Source of the DNA: UBA10438 sp964432155
GTDB taxonomy: Bacteria; Bacteroidota; Ignavibacteria; Kapaibacteriales; Kapaibacteriaceae
DNA length: 64,000 bases
NCBI GenBank assembly: GCA_964432155.1
Contig: CAYSMF010000010.1
Location: 18,622 to 82,621 of the forward strand
Direction: 5' to 3'
Below are positions 8,573 to 17,318 of this stretch, piece by piece. Position numbers and translations under genes: made by a program. Each line of letters begins with the position of its first letter. Position 1 is the stretch's first letter. The notes under the pieces are model-generated. The model was not told where the DNA came from, made no database searches, and saw nothing but the letters and a program-made list of their open reading frames with translations.

Positions 8573-11016
8573 TTCATCCTCCGTGCGAATACATGTGCTC
8601 CACCGACACTAATACCGATGACAAGCAACGAGCTCACTGGCATCATAATCGCCGTGATCACAGGCGTAAGGTTGCCTGTGATGGCGATTGTGAGTGCACA
8701 AACGTTGTAGATCATTGTAAACCATAGCGCCGCAGTGATAACACCTCGCAACGCACGCGCATAGCGAATCAGCGAACCGATGCGATGCACGTGCGTTGCT
8801 GGAATGATCATGTCGCTCGCCGGTGCAAGCGTAGAGGTGTTCTCGGTGACTGCAATCGAGACATCAGCGACAGCCATGGCCGACATGTCGTTAAGTCCAT
8901 CACCGATCATCAAGACTGAATTGTCATGTCGCAGTTGTTCAAGCTGTGCGACCTTATCGGCAGGTGTTGCACGGAAGGTCATTTCATCTTGCTGAAATGA
9001 CTTCGTGAGAAGCTCACGATCACGATCACTATCGCCTGTCAACAAGCGGCATTGCATCCCCTGCATGCGCAACTCATCGATGAGCTCAGTGACTCCATCG
9101 CGCACAACCGTTTGCGCAATCACCTCGCCGACGATGCGGTTGTTGAGGGCAACTCGGGTGAGATTAATATGATCGCTGCCGGCGGCACAGAGCCCGAGTT
9201 GCTCCATAAACTCATCCGAACCGATGGCTACGCTATGAGAACCGGAGACACCCGAAATGCCTTGACCCGGGACTTCTTGCACATCGCGAGCATCATCGAC
9301 AGCACGACAACCAGCCGCGAGTCCGCGACTGATTGGGTGTGTGCTGTGTGCAGCCACCGACTGCACCGCACGAAGCTCATCAGGACGGAGCGGCTCTCCG
9401 TGATACACGACCGATGGCTGGGATGATGTCAATGTTCCCGTTTTATCAAAGACGACGGATCGGACGTTATCGAGTTCGCGCAGAACACCGATGTTCTTGG
9501 CGTACATCTTGTTGCGACCTAGTATGCCCATTGCTGTGCCGAGCGTGATTGGCGAGGCAAGCGTCAATGCACATGGACAGGCAATGATCACAACGGCTGT
9601 GAAAACATTCAACGCCATGGTGAGATCGGGCAGCCATGCGACGAACCCAAGAACGGCAATGGCTAAAACCGACCACACAAACCATCGTCCGAAACGATCA
9701 CTATGCTGTCGGTACCCGTCGCGTGCTGTGCGAGCAGAAGATCGCTCCCAGAGCGAGGCCAGGTAGCCTTGCGATACAGGCTTTGTTACGGTAAGCTCAA
9801 TACCGGTTCCTACGACCTTGCCACCAGCATAGATGACTGCACCACGGACGTGCTCGACGGGTACGCTCTCGCCGGTGACGAAGGCGTAATCGATGTAGCC
9901 CACCGGGCTCATCAGAACCGCGTCAGCGGGTATCACCTCGCCGTTGCGAATCATGATAGTGTCGCCCACGCGCAGCGATTCGATAGCCACGATCTCGTCA
10001 CCCATCGACGATTGCTTACGCACCGATAGAGGAAAGAACGAGCGGACTGTGCGGTCGAAGGTAACTGCGTCAAACGCCTTCTGCTGAAACACGCGGCCGA
10101 TAAGGAGGAAGAACACAAGTCCAGCAAACGAGTCAAGGAACCCCTCTCCCGCACCAGAGGCGATGTCGATGACACTCCGAACGAATAATGTTGTGATGCC
10201 GAGCGCTACTGGAACATCGAGATTCAAGGTTCGATTTCGAAGTGCAACGAGCGCCGAACGCGTCCAAGGTGAAGCACTATACAGCAGAACGGGAAGGCTC
10301 ATTGCAATACTGAGCCACGTAAACACCTGAAGCAAGACTGGATCAATCTCTACTCCCTGCGCGCCATGTGCCAGATATTGCGCGATGCTGAACATCATAA
10401 TGTTCCCCATCGCGAATCCTGCGACCCCGATTCTCAGATACAACCCACGAGTTGCCTCTTTACGCTGCTGTAGCTGTCCGACTTCCGTACCCTCGACGTG
10501 CACAAGAGGATCATACCCCACAGATCGCAGAAGTTCGGCGAGTGAACGTACGTTTGTTGTGCGCGGATCCGCGTCGATGGTAATCGATTTCCGCTGAAGA
10601 TCCACCTCTGAGGATATCACACCGGATTGCAGATGCGGAAGCCGCTCAAGAAGCCATACGCAGCTTGCGCAGTGCATCGTTGGGAGTGCAAACCGAACAC
10701 GTAGTCTACGAGCATCTGAATACTCGATAAATCGGGAGGCTACTGCTGGATCATCAAGGATTGCGTATGCCAAGCGGTCGCGATTACGCTGTGTTGTGCC
10801 TACTGGCTCATCGCCTTGATAGTAGGCGCACAGGTGATGTTCCTGGAGCAGTGCGTACACGCTCGCACATCCAGTGCAACAGAATACGTGCTCTTCGCGA
10901 GTAATCGAGGAATCAGCACACGGTTCGCCGCAGTGGGCGCACTGAATACCGTGCTCGGTGGCGTATGTAGACGGACTGCTCACAGTGTTGTGGACCGATG
11001 TCGTTGCATACGACAA
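8563..11016 (-). CDS. ccoI: Copper-transporting P1B ATPase CcoI/FixI
   Basis: 817 residues. N-terminal Cys-rich zinc-finger-like region CAHCGEPC plus HVFCCTGCASVY, typical of FixI/CcoI; a heavy-metal domain with MHCASC near residue 112; membrane ion site CPCALTLASP near residue 482; phosphorylation motif DKTGTLT near residue 521; hinge GDGLNDMSAM. Exports copper to the periplasm for cbb3 assembly. The frame begins at TTG 11016, with GGAG just upstream and an in-frame stop before it; no earlier ATG exists. It lies 37 nt after the Rrf2 gene, with a palindrome (11043-11058) in the gap. Confidence 0.95.
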   Translation of the reverse strand: MSYATTSVHNTVSSPSTYATEHGIQCAHCGEPCADSSITREEHVFCCTGCASVYALLQEHHLCAYYQGDEPVGTTQRNRDRLAYAILDDPAVASRFIEYSDARRLRVRFALPTMHCASCVWLLERLPHLQSGVISSEVDLQRKSITIDADPRTTNVRSLAELLRSVGYDPLVHVEGTEVGQLQQRKEATRGLYLRIGVAGFAMGNIMMFSIAQYLAHGAQGVEIDPVLLQVFTWLSIAMSLPVLLYSASPWTRSALVALRNRTLNLDVPVALGITTLFVRSVIDIASGAGEGFLDSFAGLVFFLLIGRVFQQKAFDAVTFDRTVRSFFPLSVRKQSSMGDEIVAIESLRVGDTIMIRNGEVIPADAVLMSPVGYIDYAFVTGESVPVEHVRGAVIYAGGKVVGTGIELTVTKPVSQGYLASLWERSSARTARDGYRQHSDRFGRWFVWSVLAIAVLGFVAWLPDLTMALNVFTAVVIIACPCALTLASPITLGTAMGILGRNKMYAKNIGVLRELDNVRSVVFDKTGTLTSSQPSVVYHGEPLRPDELRAVQSVAAHSTHPISRGLAAGCRAVDDARDVQEVPGQGISGVSGSHSVAIGSDEFMEQLGLCAAGSDHINLTRVALNNRIVGEVIAQTVVRDGVTELIDELRMQGMQCRLLTGDSDRDRELLTKSFQQDEMTFRATPADKVAQLEQLRHDNSVLMIGDGLNDMSAMAVADVSIAVTENTSTLAPASDMIIPATHVHRIGSLIRYARALRGVITAALWFTMIYNVCALTIAITGNLTPVITAIMMPVSSLLVIGISVGGAHVFARRMKWV

Positions 11017-11042
11017 AACTCCACGTCACGGCATCAGGATTT

Positions 11043-11058
11043 TATGACTTTTGTCATA
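11043..11058. promoter_or_regulatory. Palindrome TATGACTTTTGTCATA upstream of ccoI
   Basis: Perfect 6-bp arms TATGAC / GTCATA around a 4-nt spacer. The 5-N4-5 architecture is that of CRP/FNR-type operators (FNR is TTGAT-N4-ATCAA), and it lies 27 nt before the ccoI start, overlapping the stop of the Rrf2 gene. It may be a binding site for an FNR-like protein or for the Rrf2 regulator itself. A hairpin in the mRNA is the alternative. Confidence 0.45.
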
Positions 11059-11521
11059 CTCCTGACGAAGGCGTCGTCTTTTTCACGAGATCTTGCGCGA
11101 GTCGGACGTTCAGTTCGGATGCCTTTTCTCCGAGACTCTTGAGCGTAACCGACTTGGCAATGGCTGTGAATTTCTGACGCACCTCAATCCAGTGCTCATG
11201 AGCAGGACATGGTTCGGCATGTCCACATCCTGGAAGTCCAAGCATACATTCAGTAAAGACTTCCGTTCCGTCAATGGCAGCGACCAAATCATACAACAGC
11301 ACATCATCGGACTGTCTGCCGAGTGCGACTCCCCCACGTGGTCCTCGATACGACACCATAATGCCGGCCTGCGTAAGCTGTTGCAGGACCTTGGTGAGGA
11401 AATGAAACGAGATGTTTAGTTCCTGCGCGATCGTGCTGATCGAAACATAGGCGTCCCGATCTCGAGAAGCGACAAAGATTGCCGCTTGAATTCCGTAGAT
11501 GCACGACTTGGAGAGAAACAT
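11054..11521 (-). CDS. Rrf2-family Fe-S transcriptional regulator
   Basis: 155 residues. N-terminal winged helix with the Rrf2 signature (LNISFHFLTKVLQQLTQAGI, RGPRGGVALGR). Three cysteines, C92, C99 and C105, followed by H108/H110, match the spacing of the 2Fe-2S ligands of IscR (C92, C98, C104, H107) and resemble NsrR. It therefore probably senses oxygen, NO or Fe-S status. It stands first in the minus-strand cbb3 block, so control of the oxidase and of itself is likely. ATG 11521 has AGGA about 6 nt upstream. Confidence 0.88.
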   Translation of the reverse strand: MFLSKSCIYGIQAAIFVASRDRDAYVSISTIAQELNISFHFLTKVLQQLTQAGIMVSYRGPRGGVALGRQSDDVLLYDLVAAIDGTEVFTECMLGLPGCGHAEPCPAHEHWIEVRQKFTAIAKSVTLKSLGEKASELNVRLAQDLVKKTTPSSGV

Positions 11522-11618
11522 AGGACATCCTGGTAATCAGGTTTCAGACTCTTATAAACGAAATATACACCAGCGCGACTAATATCGCGCCTGATTATCG
11601 TACTACCTACGTACCAGA
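11522..11618 (-). promoter_or_regulatory. Intergenic control region upstream of the Rrf2 gene
   Basis: 97 nt between the fused E1 stop and the Rrf2 start. It holds a GCGCGA-N6-TCGCGC inverted repeat (11573-11590), and a split repeat AATCAGG (11535-11541) / CCTGATT (11590-11596). On the minus strand TATATTTC (11550-11557) is one base off the -7 consensus. I read it as the promoter/operator of the regulator and possibly the whole cco block; the GC repeat could also help terminate the E1 transcript, though no T-run follows. Confidence 0.35.
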
Positions 11619-14072
11619 TCAGAGGAACTGCGGATACACAGCTGGGTTTGCCTCGTGCATCAGACCATAGATCGCTGTGACGATGTGCTCTGCTTCTGGC
11701 TTCGACCAATAATTGCCGTCCGTTCCATATGCAGGACGGTGTGGCTTTGCGGTCAGAGTTAGCGGAGCTGAATCGAGCAATCGATACCCCTGCTGACGTT
11801 CAAGGATTTCTTGCAGCATGTATGCAGACGTTCCGCCCGGCACATCTTCGTCGATGATAACGAGACGATTCGTGCGTGCAAGAGACTGTGCAATGACGCC
11901 ATGCGTATCGAATGGAAGGAGTGTCTGGACGTCAACAACCTCGACCGAAATGCCGAGTCCAGCCAGTACTTCAGCTGCATCCATCACCACACGAACGCTC
12001 GCACCGTACGTAACAACGGTCACATCGGAACCCGCACGAAGTACTTCCGGCACACCTAGCGGCACGGTGTAGTTACCCATGTTAGTCGGGATAGCTTCCT
12101 TGAGGCGGTATCCATTAAGCACCTCGACGATCAAACCAGGATCATCACCCTGATAAAGCGTCTGATACATACCCGCTGCCTGAACGAAGTTCCGTGGGAC
12201 ACACACATGGATTCCGCGAACGAGATTGATGATCCCGGCCATCGGCGATCCGGAGTGCCACACACCTTCGAGACGGTGCCCACGTGTGCGGATAATGACG
12301 GGGGCCTTCTGTCCACCACGCGTACGCCATTGAACCGTCGCAAGGTCGTCGGACATCAGCTGCAGTGCATACAGGAGATAGTCGAGATACTGAATCTCCG
12401 CAATTGGGCGAAGACCACGCATCGCCATACCAATTGCCTGACCCAAGATTGTGCACTCGCGAATGCCAGTGTCGCTCACGCGTAACTCACCATAGAGCGC
12501 TTGCAACCCAAGTGTACCTTGATTCACATCACCAAGCTTGCCACTGTCTTCGCCAAAAATGACAAGTCGTGGATCCTTCGCCAGAGCCTGCTCGAACCAA
12601 GCACGCATTACTTCCGAGCCGTTCGTAGCTGCTGGTGCAGCGTCGAAGGTCGGTGCAATTGCTTGAACACGGAGCGGAGATTGTTCTGATTCACTATGGA
12701 GGTGCGATGAGTACAACGGCTCGATGCGCTCGTGGTACGACTGACGCCACGCTGCCAGTGGTGCGCGCAAGGCATCAGGAACCATCTTTGCGGCTACCAA
12801 TGCGCGGAAGGTCGCAACCATGATGTCACGACGGAATGGCTCGCGAATACGCTGCAGTTCTGTACGGATCGATGCGACTGTTGCGGCCACGTCGGGATGC
12901 GTTGACGCAACAGACTCTTCGAGTGCGGCCAAACGAGCACACGCCTCGCTCACGTCTGCTGTAATCGGACCCATGTATGCCGACCATGCCGCATTCTTCA
13001 TTTCGAGCACGCGAGCGGTCGCCTGTTCGTCGATAGCTGCCAACTCTTTCTCAGTAGCGAACTTCTCTGCGATGATCCACGCGCGCATTCGTGCGATGCC
13101 ATCGTTGTCGGCCTCCCACTGCAGACGCTCCGGGCTCTTATACCGTTCGTGCGAACCAGATGTCGAATGCCCCTGAGGCTGCGTGACATCAATCACGTGA
13201 ATGATTTGCGGAACGTGCTCGGTTCGCGCTGTGTCAGCGGCTCGTTCATACGTCGCGCAAAGTGCTGGGTAATCCCATGCATGAACAACGTGAATGTCGT
13301 ATCCCGACGTCTCACCTGGACGACGTTGAAACCCTTGAAGTAGCTCGCCTACGTTGCCCTTCGTGTGCTGGAATTCATTTGGTACGCTGATCCCGTAGCC
13401 GTCATCCCAGATCGAAATCACGGCAGGAGCCTTCAAAACGCCGATCGCATCGATACTCTCCCAGAACATTCCTTCGGCACTCGAGGCATTTCCAATTGTT
13501 CCGAAGGCGACTTCGTTGCCATTCCGAGAGTATTCGACATGCGAGCGCAGTGCATCAACCTCGCGGTACACGCGCGACGCATAGGCAAGTCCAACAAGAC
13601 GCGGCATTTGTGAACCGGTCGGAGAAATGTCGGACGATACGTTTCGCATTGACGTCTGCGGAAGCCATGCGCCGTCCTCTGTGAGGAACCGTGTTCCAAA
13701 GTGTCCGTTCATCGACCGACCCGCTGATGATGGCTCAGCCTGTACGTCGGTGTGCGCATAGAGCTGCGCGAAGAACTTCTGTACATCACTCTCGCCAATG
13801 GCGAACATGAACGTCTGGTCGCGGTAATACCCGCTTCGCCAGTCGCCTGGCTGGAACACACGAGCCATTGCCAACTGCGGCAATTCCTTGCCATCACCAA
13901 AGATTCCAAACTTCGCCTTGCCGGTGAGCACCTCTTTCCGTCCAAGGATGGAGGCCTGACGGCTCTCGACAGCGCACTGATAGTCACGAAGAACAGATTC
14001 CTTCGTGAGACCTGAGGTACTGGCTGTTGAACGTGGTGGCTGTGTTGTACGTGCGACGGATTTCTTCTTCAT
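11619..14072 (-). CDS. Fused alpha-beta 2-oxoacid dehydrogenase E1 (branched-chain type)
   Basis: 817 residues. The first half is an E1 alpha-like domain, with the thiamine diphosphate region GNASSAEGMFWESIDA and the closing DDGYGISVPN; the second half, from about residue 480, is E1 beta-like (VIFGEDSGKLGDVNQGTLGL, IQYLDYLL, VVDVQTLLPFDTHGVI). Single-chain fused E1 proteins of this kind occur in Bacteroidota and are annotated as 2-oxoisovalerate dehydrogenase. ATG 14072 (MKKKSVAR) is preferred to a TTG at 14081. The canonical GDG of the alpha motif is replaced by GN-A, as in many fused forms. It is a second E1 besides pdhAB; substrate branched-chain oxoacids is an inference. Confidence 0.85.
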   Translation of the reverse strand: MKKKSVARTTQPPRSTASTSGLTKESVLRDYQCAVESRQASILGRKEVLTGKAKFGIFGDGKELPQLAMARVFQPGDWRSGYYRDQTFMFAIGESDVQKFFAQLYAHTDVQAEPSSAGRSMNGHFGTRFLTEDGAWLPQTSMRNVSSDISPTGSQMPRLVGLAYASRVYREVDALRSHVEYSRNGNEVAFGTIGNASSAEGMFWESIDAIGVLKAPAVISIWDDGYGISVPNEFQHTKGNVGELLQGFQRRPGETSGYDIHVVHAWDYPALCATYERAADTARTEHVPQIIHVIDVTQPQGHSTSGSHERYKSPERLQWEADNDGIARMRAWIIAEKFATEKELAAIDEQATARVLEMKNAAWSAYMGPITADVSEACARLAALEESVASTHPDVAATVASIRTELQRIREPFRRDIMVATFRALVAAKMVPDALRAPLAAWRQSYHERIEPLYSSHLHSESEQSPLRVQAIAPTFDAAPAATNGSEVMRAWFEQALAKDPRLVIFGEDSGKLGDVNQGTLGLQALYGELRVSDTGIRECTILGQAIGMAMRGLRPIAEIQYLDYLLYALQLMSDDLATVQWRTRGGQKAPVIIRTRGHRLEGVWHSGSPMAGIINLVRGIHVCVPRNFVQAAGMYQTLYQGDDPGLIVEVLNGYRLKEAIPTNMGNYTVPLGVPEVLRAGSDVTVVTYGASVRVVMDAAEVLAGLGISVEVVDVQTLLPFDTHGVIAQSLARTNRLVIIDEDVPGGTSAYMLQEILERQQGYRLLDSAPLTLTAKPHRPAYGTDGNYWSKPEAEHIVTAIYGLMHEANPAVYPQFL

Positions 14073-14094
14073 AGACCGCAAAGTTACGAGTTAG

Positions 14095-14697
14095 TTAGTC
14101 CCGCTCGAAGAGCGATGGCTGGAGAGGGGCCCCCTCAACTTGCTCCCGAACCAGATCTTCAGCACGACGCACGGTCGCCTGGAGATCGTCATTGACGAGA
14201 ACGACATCGAATTGATCCTGATGCCCCATTTCCATTTCAGCCCGCGATAGGCGGAGAAGGATTTGTTCCTCTGTCTCAGTATGACGCGAGCGCAAGCGCG
14301 TTGCGAGCACATCAAGACTCGGTGGGGCGATAAACAGCAAGAGTGTATCGTCTGGAAACGCGGCACGAAGCGATAACGCACCCTTGACGTCGACGTCGAA
14401 TACAACAAAATCTCCGCGCTGAATCGATTCGCTCACAGCACTGCGTAACGTGCCGTAATAATTGCCGAAGATTTCCTCGTATTCAATCAAATCACCATGC
14501 TGGATGGCTTCCCGAAACGCATCTCGCTGCAGGAAGTAGTAGTCGCGACCATGCTCCTCACCAGCACGCATTGGACGTGTCGTAGCGCTAACGCTGAACC
14601 GCAGCTGTGGAAAGGTTGACAACAGGTGTCGTGCAACAGTCGTCTTGCCAGCTCCACTCGGTGCACTGAGAACGATCAAATGCTTCTTACTCGACAT
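14095..14697 (-). CDS. gmk: Guanylate kinase
   Basis: 200 residues, normal length. P-loop LSAPSGAGKTTVARHLL at the N-terminus, the GMP-binding SVSATTRPMRAGEEHGRDYY, and DVDVKGALSLRAAFP. Phosphorylates GMP to GDP. It overlaps the upstream yicC by 11 nt, and the gmk-yicC pairing is widespread in bacteria. The fused E1 start is 22 nt downstream, so the unit may continue. Confidence 0.97.
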   Translation of the reverse strand: MSSKKHLIVLSAPSGAGKTTVARHLLSTFPQLRFSVSATTRPMRAGEEHGRDYYFLQRDAFREAIQHGDLIEYEEIFGNYYGTLRSAVSESIQRGDFVVFDVDVKGALSLRAAFPDDTLLLFIAPPSLDVLATRLRSRHTETEEQILLRLSRAEMEMGHQDQFDVVLVNDDLQATVRRAEDLVREQVEGAPLQPSLFERD

Positions 14698-15562
14698 TCT
14701 GAATCTGCTCCCGTATGCGCTCGAGTTCCTCCTTCATCGTCACCACCGTCACGGCAATGTCCGCGTCGTTACACTTCGATCCGATTGTGTTGATTTCCCT
14801 ATTCATCTCTTGGACAAGGAAGTTCAGCTTGCGACCTGGCTGCTGCTCGGTAGCCATGTACTGCTGAAAATGCTTGATGTGGCTACGAAGGCGGACGCAC
14901 TCTTCCGTGATATCCAGTTTCTCTGAGAGGAGCACTATCTCGAGCGACAAGCGCGATTCATCAATGCTCTGCTCGTCGAGAATCTGGCGCACGCGCTCGC
15001 GGAGTCGCTCACGCTCAGCTGGAATACGCTCCTTACTGCGAACTTCCACCACGTCGAGGGCTGCAGCAATGGTCTCACAGCGCGAAACGAGATCTCGAGT
15101 GAGATCCTTGCCTTCCATGTCGCGCATCGCATTCATCGCAGTCAAGGCCTGCACAATTGCTTCGCGCAGAGTTGGCCACACATCTGGCCGCTCCCCTGGT
15201 CGGATTGGACGTTGAAAGATCGACGGGAACGCGGTGAGATGCTCAATTCGCACCTCTCCGGCTACACCGAGTTCCGACTGAATCGTACGCAGTGCATCGA
15301 CGTATTGACGGGCTGCCTCAACATCAACATTCATGGGCGCTGACTCTGCCAGCTCCTCACGACGGATATACAGATTTACTGAGCCTCGCAGGACGTGCTC
15401 GCGAACAACTTCGCGGATTCGACCCTCATGCTCCGAGTATTCCTTTGGAAGCTTCACCGATAGCTCGAGGTAACGTCCATTGACGCTCCTGGCCTCGATT
15501 GTGCACGGCGCGTCGTCGAGCATACACTCACTCTTGCCGTAGCCAGTCATACTCCGAACCAT
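14687..15562 (-). CDS. yicC: YicC/YloC family endoribonuclease-like protein
   Basis: 291 residues beginning MVRSMTGYGKSE, the family hallmark, and containing SVNGRYLELSVKLPKEY; the C-terminal DUF1732 part has KLNFLVQEMNREINTIGSK. YicC-type proteins act on RNA (ribonuclease or RNase adaptor). Located directly upstream of gmk with an 11-nt overlap. A TATCTTTG element (15604-15611, minus) 42 nt before the ATG is the probable promoter. Confidence 0.93.
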   Translation of the reverse strand: MVRSMTGYGKSECMLDDAPCTIEARSVNGRYLELSVKLPKEYSEHEGRIREVVREHVLRGSVNLYIRREELAESAPMNVDVEAARQYVDALRTIQSELGVAGEVRIEHLTAFPSIFQRPIRPGERPDVWPTLREAIVQALTAMNAMRDMEGKDLTRDLVSRCETIAAALDVVEVRSKERIPAERERLRERVRQILDEQSIDESRLSLEIVLLSEKLDITEECVRLRSHIKHFQQYMATEQQPGRKLNFLVQEMNREINTIGSKCNDADIAVTVVTMKEELERIREQIQNVE

Positions 15563-15603
15563 GAACGATTCTCTCCGTGATGTGCGTAATGGCCAACAAA
15601 CCG

Positions 15604-15611
15604 CAAAGATA
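15604..15611 (-). promoter_or_regulatory. yicC promoter -7 element TATCTTTG
   Basis: Exact TAnnTTTG on the minus strand in the 84-nt divergent gap between yicC and the purine phosphorylase gene. On the plus strand TATCTTGT, one base off, lies 4 nt before the phosphorylase ATG, so the gap probably holds two divergent promoters. Confidence 0.5.
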
Positions 15612-15646
15612 CGGCGGCGTGACTACTCGCTGGCGTATCTTGTTCC

Positions 15647-16480
15647 ATGTCGCGTCTTGATATCACGGACCCTCGCCTTGGCGTCACCGAGGCGGCGGCA
15701 ATGCTTCACGCAAGATGGGGCCAGGTTCCCGACCTTACGGTGATCGCTGGCTCTGGACTTTCTGTCCTCCGGCAGCTCGGTACCGTTGTTGATACGATAG
15801 CGTATCACGATCTACCCGGCATGCAGTCAAGTACCGTGTCTGGTCATGGCTCTGATTTGTGTCTGTTGCAGTGCGGAACTGCACGCGTCGCATTGTTTAC
15901 CGGACGGCTGCACCTCTACGAGGGCTATCAGCCCCATACCATCGCCCAGCAGCTCGCACTCATGTCGTCTCTTGGTGTACGGTCGGCGTTGCTGACGAAT
16001 GCCTCAGGGGGCCTGCATCCACTTCGTTCTGTTGGCGACGTCGTCGTGGTCTCAGATATCATCAATTGGACGTTTCGCAGAATAGCCTCAACGATATCTG
16101 TGGCACACGAATCACCGTCATCGGTGGTCAGTCACTCCTGGCGGGATGCCCTATTGAGAAGTGCAACACAGGCGGGGCTGCCGCTCCACCAGGGTGTCTT
16201 TGCCCAGATGCTTGGTCCGTCGTACGAAACGCGTGCCGAGATCCGCATGCTGCGCCGACTTGGCGCGGACCTTGTCGGGATGTCATCAGGCGTTGAAGCT
16301 AGTTGGGCAGCTACGATGGGTATGCATGTGGCAATCGTGTCACTGGTAACGAACACACTCACCGACAGCTCTGTGCGATGTGTGTCGCATGACGAAGTGC
16401 TCGAGGCTGGTGTTCAAGCACAGAACAGAATGTGCGAGGCTGTACGTCATGCTATCGCAGCGCGTCCGCTGACAGATTGA
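15647..16480 (+). CDS. Purine nucleoside phosphorylase (trimeric PNP family)
   Basis: 277 residues. Phosphate-site GSGLSVL, VSGHGS (His for phosphate), GRLHLYEGY, NASGGL, and the base-binding SYET (Glu) and LVTN (Asn) plus SHDEVLEAG are all present, so the enzyme should be active: it splits purine nucleosides with phosphate to base and ribose-1-phosphate. Compared with the usual GMSTVPE, this protein has GMSSGVE, and GHGS replaces GHAG, so it is a divergent member; methylthioadenosine phosphorylase activity is an alternative. The next gene follows after 16 nt. Confidence 0.88.
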   Translation: MSRLDITDPRLGVTEAAAMLHARWGQVPDLTVIAGSGLSVLRQLGTVVDTIAYHDLPGMQSSTVSGHGSDLCLLQCGTARVALFTGRLHLYEGYQPHTIAQQLALMSSLGVRSALLTNASGGLHPLRSVGDVVVVSDIINWTFRRIASTISVAHESPSSVVSHSWRDALLRSATQAGLPLHQGVFAQMLGPSYETRAEIRMLRRLGADLVGMSSGVEASWAATMGMHVAIVSLVTNTLTDSSVRCVSHDEVLEAGVQAQNRMCEAVRHAIAARPLTD

Positions 16481-16484
16481 AGTG

Positions 16485-16492
16485 TATTTTTG
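16485..16492 (+). promoter_or_regulatory. Promoter -7 element TATTTTTG immediately before a start codon
   Basis: Exact TAnnTTTG ending only 4 nt before ATG 16497. In Bacteroidota transcription starts a few bases after this element, so the mRNA would begin at or next to the ATG (leaderless). No TTG at N19. Confidence 0.5.
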
Positions 16493-16496
16493 CACC

Positions 16497-17318
16497 ATGA
16501 AACCGTTAGCCCTCCGAAGTGCCGCAGGCATTGCCATGTTGGTCCTCTGCACTCTCTTGCCGGGCTGTCGCACTGCTTCCGTGAGCGGTTTTACAACGTC
16601 GAACAAGGCCATCCGGGTCGACCGGCCCATGTTTGATCTCTATGCTTCACGGCTCTCCGACTCAAGCGCGCAGTTTCGCTTTGTAACTACCGCTACCTTA
16701 CGCACGGATGACAATACTATTCGTTACGTAGACCTCGTTCTACGTGCATCAGATGCCCCGGGAGATACGTTACTTGTCTTCCCCACCATCGCTCGAGACG
16801 ACGCTGCAGGAAGTCCGCTCTACATCATTGGTGAGGCGCTGTGGGAATCTCCAATGCTGCGAACAGCAACATCCGTCACAGCAGATGTATCAGTTGTGAC
16901 TACTACCGACCACATTGTGTTTACTCAGACTGTTGATGTGCGCGATCCAGTAGCGCTTGATTTGTACCCACGTGTCGAGGCAACCTCCGATAGCACGCTC
17001 GTATTTCGATGTATGGCGCGCCGAGTGTTCGTGCCTCGAGGTGAGTATCTTCCTTCGAGTGAAGTGTTCCGTGTGCGTGTTACAAACGACCAGGGTGAAG
17101 TCGTATGGTCGTCAGACGACGACATGGCGTTTCTCGCACTTGTGTCGCTTGTTCAGCCACAGACATCTGGTCGCATCCACATCTACGAGATGCCGTGGAA
17201 TGCACGCACAACAAACGGACGTCGACTCAAACCAGGAACGTACAACGCCGAACTCACGATTCCATCACGTCCGATCGAATATGGCACGAGGATGACCTTC
17301 ACATGGCCACTTCGTTAG
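16497..17318 (+). CDS. Predicted lipoprotein, function unknown
   Basis: 273 residues. Type II signal: a hydrophobic stretch after MKPLALRSAAG ends in LLPGC (lipobox Cys at about residue 24). The rest is beta-rich, with repeated patterns such as TDDNTIRYVDLVLRA and EVFRVRVTNDQGEVVW, resembling secreted GWxTD-like or Ig-like envelope proteins, but I cannot name a family. A start at 16482 would add an unlikely leader; ATG 16497 lies directly behind a promoter element. Its last 16 nt overlap ribD. Confidence 0.75.
   Translation: MKPLALRSAAGIAMLVLCTLLPGCRTASVSGFTTSNKAIRVDRPMFDLYASRLSDSSAQFRFVTTATLRTDDNTIRYVDLVLRASDAPGDTLLVFPTIARDDAAGSPLYIIGEALWESPMLRTATSVTADVSVVTTTDHIVFTQTVDVRDPVALDLYPRVEATSDSTLVFRCMARRVFVPRGEYLPSSEVFRVRVTNDQGEVVWSSDDDMAFLALVSLVQPQTSGRIHIYEMPWNARTTNGRRLKPGTYNAELTIPSRPIEYGTRMTFTWPLR

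Noticed and set aside
11573..11590. GCGCGA-N6-TCGCGC as an intrinsic terminator of the fused E1 gene
   Set aside because: Only 6 bp and no T-run follows on the minus strand; kept only as a possible regulatory repeat.
16482..16496. Upstream in-frame start of the lipoprotein at 16482
   Set aside because: It would put the start codon inside the promoter element and add MYFCT before a normal type II signal peptide.
17140..17303. FMN riboswitch before ribD
   Set aside because: The upstream sequence is the coding end of the lipoprotein gene, and the conserved RFN box elements are not visible; likewise upstream of ribH.
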